Shown here: one piece after another, positions 53,401 to 64,000 of the stretch
Layout of the letters: every line of letters starts with the position of its first letter
Position numbering within the stretch: position 1 is the first letter of the stretch
Source: Chrysomallon squamiferum
Taxonomy: Eukaryota > Mollusca > Gastropoda > Neomphalida > Peltospiridae
Assembly: GCA_012295275.1 (NCBI GenBank)
Contig: CM022672.1
Location: forward strand, 7,193,384-7,257,383
Length of the DNA: 64,000 nt
Direction of reading: 5' to 3'
Made by a program: the position numbers and the translations under genes
The notes under the pieces: model-generated
The model's input: the letters and a program-made list of their open reading frames with translations, nothing else
Databases searched by the model: none
What the model was told of the DNA's origin: nothing

Positions 53401-54112
53401 GATTTACTTGTGATGAATATTGTCTGCCTTTCAGTCAATGATATTCTGTTAACAGAAAAGTGTGGAAAATAATTGATTTTAAGATAGTGATCTTTTGAAG
53501 TGAGTTAAATTGGTGTTATTGAATGTACTTTACTGAACTGTTTGTTACTGAAATTTCTTTCTGTATTTGTGTATGACTGTTGTGTACATGACTACTTTGT
53601 AAATAACAGTGTCAAACGTTATATTATAGTTTACTGTCATTGTACATCACTCTGTTGTGTTTACTGGTCTGTTTTATTGTACTGTATTATAAAACATCGC
53701 AGTAGTATGTTACTGTGTCGTCTGTTATTGTACTGTAAATTTTAGTATTGCATTGTAAAATATTTTACATTGAATACTGTTTTGGTGTTATTATTTTTTG
53801 TTTGCCTTACATATTTCTGTTCTGTGCATTATCGTCGAGTATTGCGCTTCTTAGTACATTCTGTGTAGTATTTGTATGTAATAAATGTATTGCCTGTAAC
53901 TGGATTCTCTAGACAAAGTGCTAGTCTGTTTTCTAGGAACTTAGATTATGACAGTGATGTATGTGTAGGCTGGTAATTAAAATATTAAATGTAGTGCGAT
54001 ATATTAAAAACTTTATGTCCTGCGCCAGCTATTTTACTCAGGATATAACGTTTACAAAATATGAAAGCCCATTAATTATTTTGTGTATAAGACAGGACTT
54101 GCACTAAGAACA

Positions 54113-54140
54113 CAGAAGCAGAAGCAGAAGCAGAAGCAGA
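54113..54140. repeat. (AGAAGC)n hexanucleotide
   Basis: Four copies of AGAAGC followed by a short CA run. Confidence 0.7.
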
Positions 54141-54795
54141 GACACACACAAACACAAATACATACACAGACACACGTGTGTGTCTGTAACTGTGTGCGTA
54201 TGCATGTACATATGTGTAAATAAAACATGAATATTGTAACCAACGATGAGTCCTGTTACAATATTTATGTTTTATTTACTTGTTCGTGTTTACTCTAACA
54301 TCTAGATAATAAAGCTTTTTGTATCTAATGATTTATGCAGTTATTTTGTTTACGTGTTTATTATTTCCTTTTGTTTATTTATGTATGAACTCCAGAATGT
54401 TTATATTTATTACTGGTACGAATTCTAATAATATTATTTACAATTTTCTAACAGTGTTTAGTATATCCTACAAAGATCGGCCATCAAATATATTGAATTA
54501 TTCCTCATATATCATCCGTTAATTCAGCTCTGTTGTTGTGTATGATTGATGCTGTGTTCTTACGGCTTAATTAAATAAAGTTGTGATGAAAATGGCTGCG
54601 AGCTCTAATTACGTGCTATGGCATGTATGGTATAAAAGAACAGTAGAAAATATAAGCGTAATACAAATATAAAGTTAATTTTTATTTTTATTAAAATAAA
54701 ACTGATAACTGATAAACTCTTCCATTTAACAAAGACAAAAATAACAATAACAAACAACAACAATAACTAGAAAAATACTTGGTACAGAGATTTAC

Positions 54796-60717
<5,922 letters not shown>

Positions 60718-61350
60718 ACGCGCTCGAAGCTAAATATGATTTTTCCTGTTTTAACGAGGCTCTATTAATCACAAACTAAGGAGCTCTCTAACAAGTCGGG
60801 GTCACGCGCTAAACACGGAAACTGGCGATGCATCACTGCCGGAACTATTTCTCGTCTTCACCCGCGGCATCACGGGTTCTGCCGAACACCGCTCTCTGTC
60901 AAAACGTCACGATTGATTGCCGAGGTAAGGTTCTGCTATAAGTTCGCACAAGCGGCCAAATTACACAACAGTTAGTTCGATGATATGCTATCCGATACTG
61001 TTGAAACAGCGGTGATGGGAAAACAAACTTTACCATCAGCTCTGTAGCAGCCGAAATGAACTCATTAAAAAGCCACATTTACGACTTTACACGAAGACGT
61101 ATGAGCGGACCAGCTAAGAATTCATCGTGCTGTTATATTTTTTTAACTCGATGTGTCAAAAATTAATGCCCCTTCTCGCTTTGAAGTTTATCTAATTGAA
61201 AGTGCATACCGCGACAAGACCGTTATACCCGATCTCGCGATAACCGCGTAATATTCCAGCAATGTCACATGACCAGAGTGAGAACATTTGATTGGAGGAA
61301 TCGTGATTTGGGTACTGACGGCTGCTTATGATATTGAGATTTGACATACA
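60718..61350. promoter_or_regulatory. CpG-rich block, candidate promoter/enhancer
   Basis: The most CpG-rich 600 bp in the window (GGGGTCACGCGCTAAACACGG, CCCGCGGCATCACGGG, CGATCTCGCGATAACCGCG) without simple repeats. It lies immediately upstream of the candidate minus-strand first exon at 60663-60717. A donor-like CCGAG|GTAAGG occurs on the plus strand near 60920-60930. It could be a promoter used in either direction. Confidence 0.35.
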
Positions 61351-62219
61351 GATATGAGTTTTCTTTTGGAAATAATTTATGACGCTTGGGGAGACAGAAG
61401 CGAATTATTGAGGAAATTGTCTTGCCATAATCATAAGTACTACATTTGCTCGCTACGGGAGGTTTCGACTCTGCTTTTCAAGTGTTCAGATAAAATACTG
61501 GTTGAAAAAAAAATATGTTTAATAGCTCAGCCGAATAATGCGAATTAGATTCTTTTTAAATTTGTGTAAAAATAATAAAAAAAATAATATAAAAATAATA
61601 TATATATATATATTATATTTATTTATTTATTTAAAACTGTGTTTAATAAATATATATAGTTATATGTTGCTAGAGTCGATTTAGGATATTTTTGCTAATG
61701 ATGATAATGATAAATATGATGATGATGATGATAATAATAATATGTATTTTTATTTTCTGCTATAATATAATAATAACAACAATAATAATAAAATAAGGTC
61801 TTATTCATTATCAGCATTAATAAACCATAAAACAAATAAATACAGCAACAAGGATACAAAGATACAACAACAAAAGTAAAAACATATTAAAAAAACCGAC
61901 AGAGAAGAGCAGACAAACAAATAAACAAACAAATAACAAATAAATAAACAGTGAACAACAAGGTGAGTAACAAAAGCATGTGTAAAGATTTCAGGTGAAG
62001 ATATTCTTTTTTTGCCTGCCAGTTAAATACCTCAAATTTGACACGATCTAAAAATCTTCAACAAGTGTGGCCTTTGGGTCAAAATCTTTTCCGATAAATA
62101 TTTTAGAAGTCATCTTATATCTTGATAAACAATTAAGTATGAAAATATGCTGTTTATATGGCTTTATTGTTTAAGGCATTACATTCCATATGTGTTTTAT
62201 AATATTATATAAGTTGTTA

Positions 62220-62263
<44 letters not shown>

Positions 62264-62528
62264 TTTTTAAAATCTGAATGAAAGTGTAAATAGTTTTATA
62301 GATGTTATATTCGACGATTTAAAAAAAAAAGTGTTGCATATGAATTATGTAAATCTGAAACTTACAGCATAATATATATATATATATATATACATATATA
62401 TGCGTGTGTATATTTGCGAAATGCATTCTTTGCTGTTAAATTCCTAAAAATAATGTGAAGTACTTTAATCAAATAACCAGCAAAATAATAATAATAAAAA
62501 TAAATAAATAAATAAATAAAATCTATGT

Positions 62529-62571
<43 letters not shown>

Positions 62572-63166
62572 CCTGTTATAATTCATCTCACTGAATCACT
62601 CTGAAAACAGAAGTCTTGTTACAAAGCAATCGTTTACACTTGGTCATGAAACTCATTAAAATATGGACGTTGTTTGACCGTGACCTTAAATTCCGCCAGT
62701 AGTAACGACACTAATTCGTCTGCGCTTTGTCTCAATTTGTTAACTTTGATTGACAACATATACTTGGACAATAATTACTCAAAATATAAATAGACAGAAA
62801 CAAAAAGAAATGGAAAAAAAAAAAAAAAAAATAAATAAATAGATGTCTAAAAGGGCAAGAGATATAATGACCCTGTATGGCCTTGAATGGTTTTTGTTTG
62901 ATCGCTATGAAAACCGAAACCTGATTCAGATTAGGACGAATAATATATATTTAACCGTTCTTTTCTGTTTATTTATTTTTATTTAGTTAAGCCGCTTATT
63001 TATTCATATGTTATTAGACGTTTAAAAAAAAAACCCCAAAAACCCCGTTTTCACAGATTTTCATAAAACATTTTAAATACACCTTTAGAGGTCTTCTTCT
63101 TCTTCTTCTTCTTCAGCTATTATTATTATTATTATTAATATGATTATTATTATTATTATTATTATT

Positions 63167-63202
<36 letters not shown>

Positions 63203-63234
63203 ATTGTAGGCATTATTATTGCCTTTGTTCTCTA

Positions 63235-63273
<39 letters not shown>

Positions 63274-63300
63274 CTGTTAATAATAATAACAACAACAACA
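61351..63300. other. Repeat-rich DNA, no gene seen
   Basis: Contains (TA)n near 61600, (GAT)n/(AAT)n around 61700-61742, (CA)n at 62221-62262, (TA)n at 62371-62392, (AAAT)n and (ATT)n around 62485-62571, poly-A at 62815-62831 and (TTC)n/(ATT)n/(GTT)n at 63090-63300. Polyasparagine and poly-isoleucine ORFs are repeat translations. Confidence 0.65.
62221..62262. repeat. (CA)n microsatellite
   Basis: About 21 perfect CA units. Confidence 0.95.
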
Positions 63301-63309
63301 ACAAAACTA

Positions 63310-63660
63310 TTCTTGTTCGTACATCACAGTCCATCACAGAAACCTGAGGAGAACAATCGGTGCTCCGTCTTGTGAAGAGGAAAGTAACAAGTGACAAGTA
63401 CTGAAATGTCAGGTGTAACGGACACTTCCCGTGACAAGGTAACACTACTTCAAAGAAACACCTGACACGTTCATCATACACCTGTGTACCACCACACAAC
63501 ATGCAGAGTAGAGCATGTTCGTCTTTATTATCTGCCAGACCGACACAGCCAGCCAGCACAACGAGTTGTCTCTGGTGTAACGTGGACGACCACGTATCGG
63601 CTGCAGTGGCTACACGCACACAGACAATTAGCATTACCTAATGCGTTATATAAGGAAAAT
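63310..63660. promoter_or_regulatory. Unique block with three CAGGTG/CACCTG E-boxes
   Basis: CAGGTG at 63410-63415, CACCTG at 63459-63464 and CACCTG at 63479-63484, each flanked as ACACCTG or CAGGTGTAA, which also fit T-box half sites. The block is repeat-free and richer in G+C than its flanks. Weak ORFs on both strands have no splice support. A regulatory role is inferred. Confidence 0.25.
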
Positions 63661-64000
63661 AAACAACTTAAAGACACATCGACTGGATATGTTTTTTTGT
63701 GTCAAATGAAAGAAGGAATTTTGTTTAATGTTAGCGCTTTCACACGGTCTCGTCAAATATGTTTCGTTAACAGAACTTTTTTTGTCCATTCTGTAAGAAT
63801 TGTATTGAAAATGAACTGTACCTTTTTATTATCGTTCCCTATATACGATTTTCTAAGATAATTTTTTTCAATGGCTGCATTAATTTTATCAAATTTAACT
63901 TCCAAATGAATTATTATTTTGAATAATGAGTGACAAAGCATAATTTTTAAAAGTAGCATTTTATTTATAAAATTTCAAGTGCGCAAGAGTTAGCTTATTT

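Larger units (their letters stand above)
51044..54679. other. Downstream of the SEA gene; 3' UTR and repeats
   Basis: No confident exon. Includes A-rich and (AAT)n/(AAAT)n/(TTAA)n blocks at 51541-51718, (TTC)n/(ATT)n at 52740-52818, poly-A at 53253-53268, (ATT)n at 53312-53400, degenerate TTATTGTACTGTA-type tandem copies at 53600-53770 and (AGAAGC)n at 54113-54140. AATAAA hexamers at 52110-52115 and 53880-53885 are possible polyadenylation signals. Confidence 0.55.

Noticed and set aside
53542-53745. 67-codon Tyr/Val/Cys-rich ORF
   Set aside because: Lies in degenerate TTATTGTACTG tandem sequence downstream of the SEA gene.
63113-63634. 173-codon minus-strand ORF
   Set aside because: Half of it is polyasparagine from (GTT)/(ATT) repeats; the rest has no splice sites or recognisable domain.

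Overview
The window is animal genomic DNA. Genes are split into many short exons with GT-AG introns. Intergenic DNA and introns are strongly AT-rich and full of simple repeats: (AAT)n/(ATT)n, (CA)n/(TG)n, (TC)n, (TA)n and poly-A/T. Protein-coding genes seen are metazoan families. The intron density, repeat style and a GRK4/5/6-type kinase that looks invertebrate suggest a lophotrochozoan, perhaps a mollusc, but this assignment is an inference. Most ORFs longer than 60 codons are translations of microsatellites; the real exons were found from splice sites and family motifs.

Layout. (1) 845-1039 (+) is the last coding exon of a gene entering from the left; I do not recognise its product. (2) 5.1-6.3 kb holds a GC-richer island with a small ORF and a broken Tigger/pogo-type transposon carrying one terminal inverted repeat. 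(3) 7014-10083 (-) is a complete seven-exon LHPP phosphatase gene (267 codons). (4) 17565-36200 (-) is a complete fifteen-exon G-protein-coupled receptor kinase of the GRK4/5/6 subfamily (580 codons). Its introns carry a ~790-bp non-autonomous inverted-repeat element, a 33-bp minisatellite and long CA arrays. (5) 39.0-39.9 kb has a possible two-exon small secreted peptide. (6) 40.6-51.0 kb (+) is a nine-coding-exon gene for a predicted type II membrane mucin-like protein. It has a cytoplasmic N-terminus, one membrane span, an SEA domain with an intact G-S cleavage motif, about 850 Ser/Thr-rich residues and a six-cysteine C-terminal tail. The large exon carries two apparent one-base frame breaks. 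(7) 54.8-60.7 kb (-) may hold a small three-exon gene (116 codons) convergent with the SEA gene. (8) 55.6-63.7 kb is otherwise gene-poor but contains several non-repetitive GC-richer islands that look more like regulatory DNA than genes.

The genes do not form a pathway. LHPP is a soluble HAD phosphatase, GRK desensitises activated GPCRs at the plasma membrane, and the SEA protein is a cell-surface or shed glycoprotein. The most novel items are the SEA-mucin protein with its cysteine tail, the palmitoylation-like alternative end of the GRK, and the small candidate genes at 39 kb and 54.8-60.7 kb.
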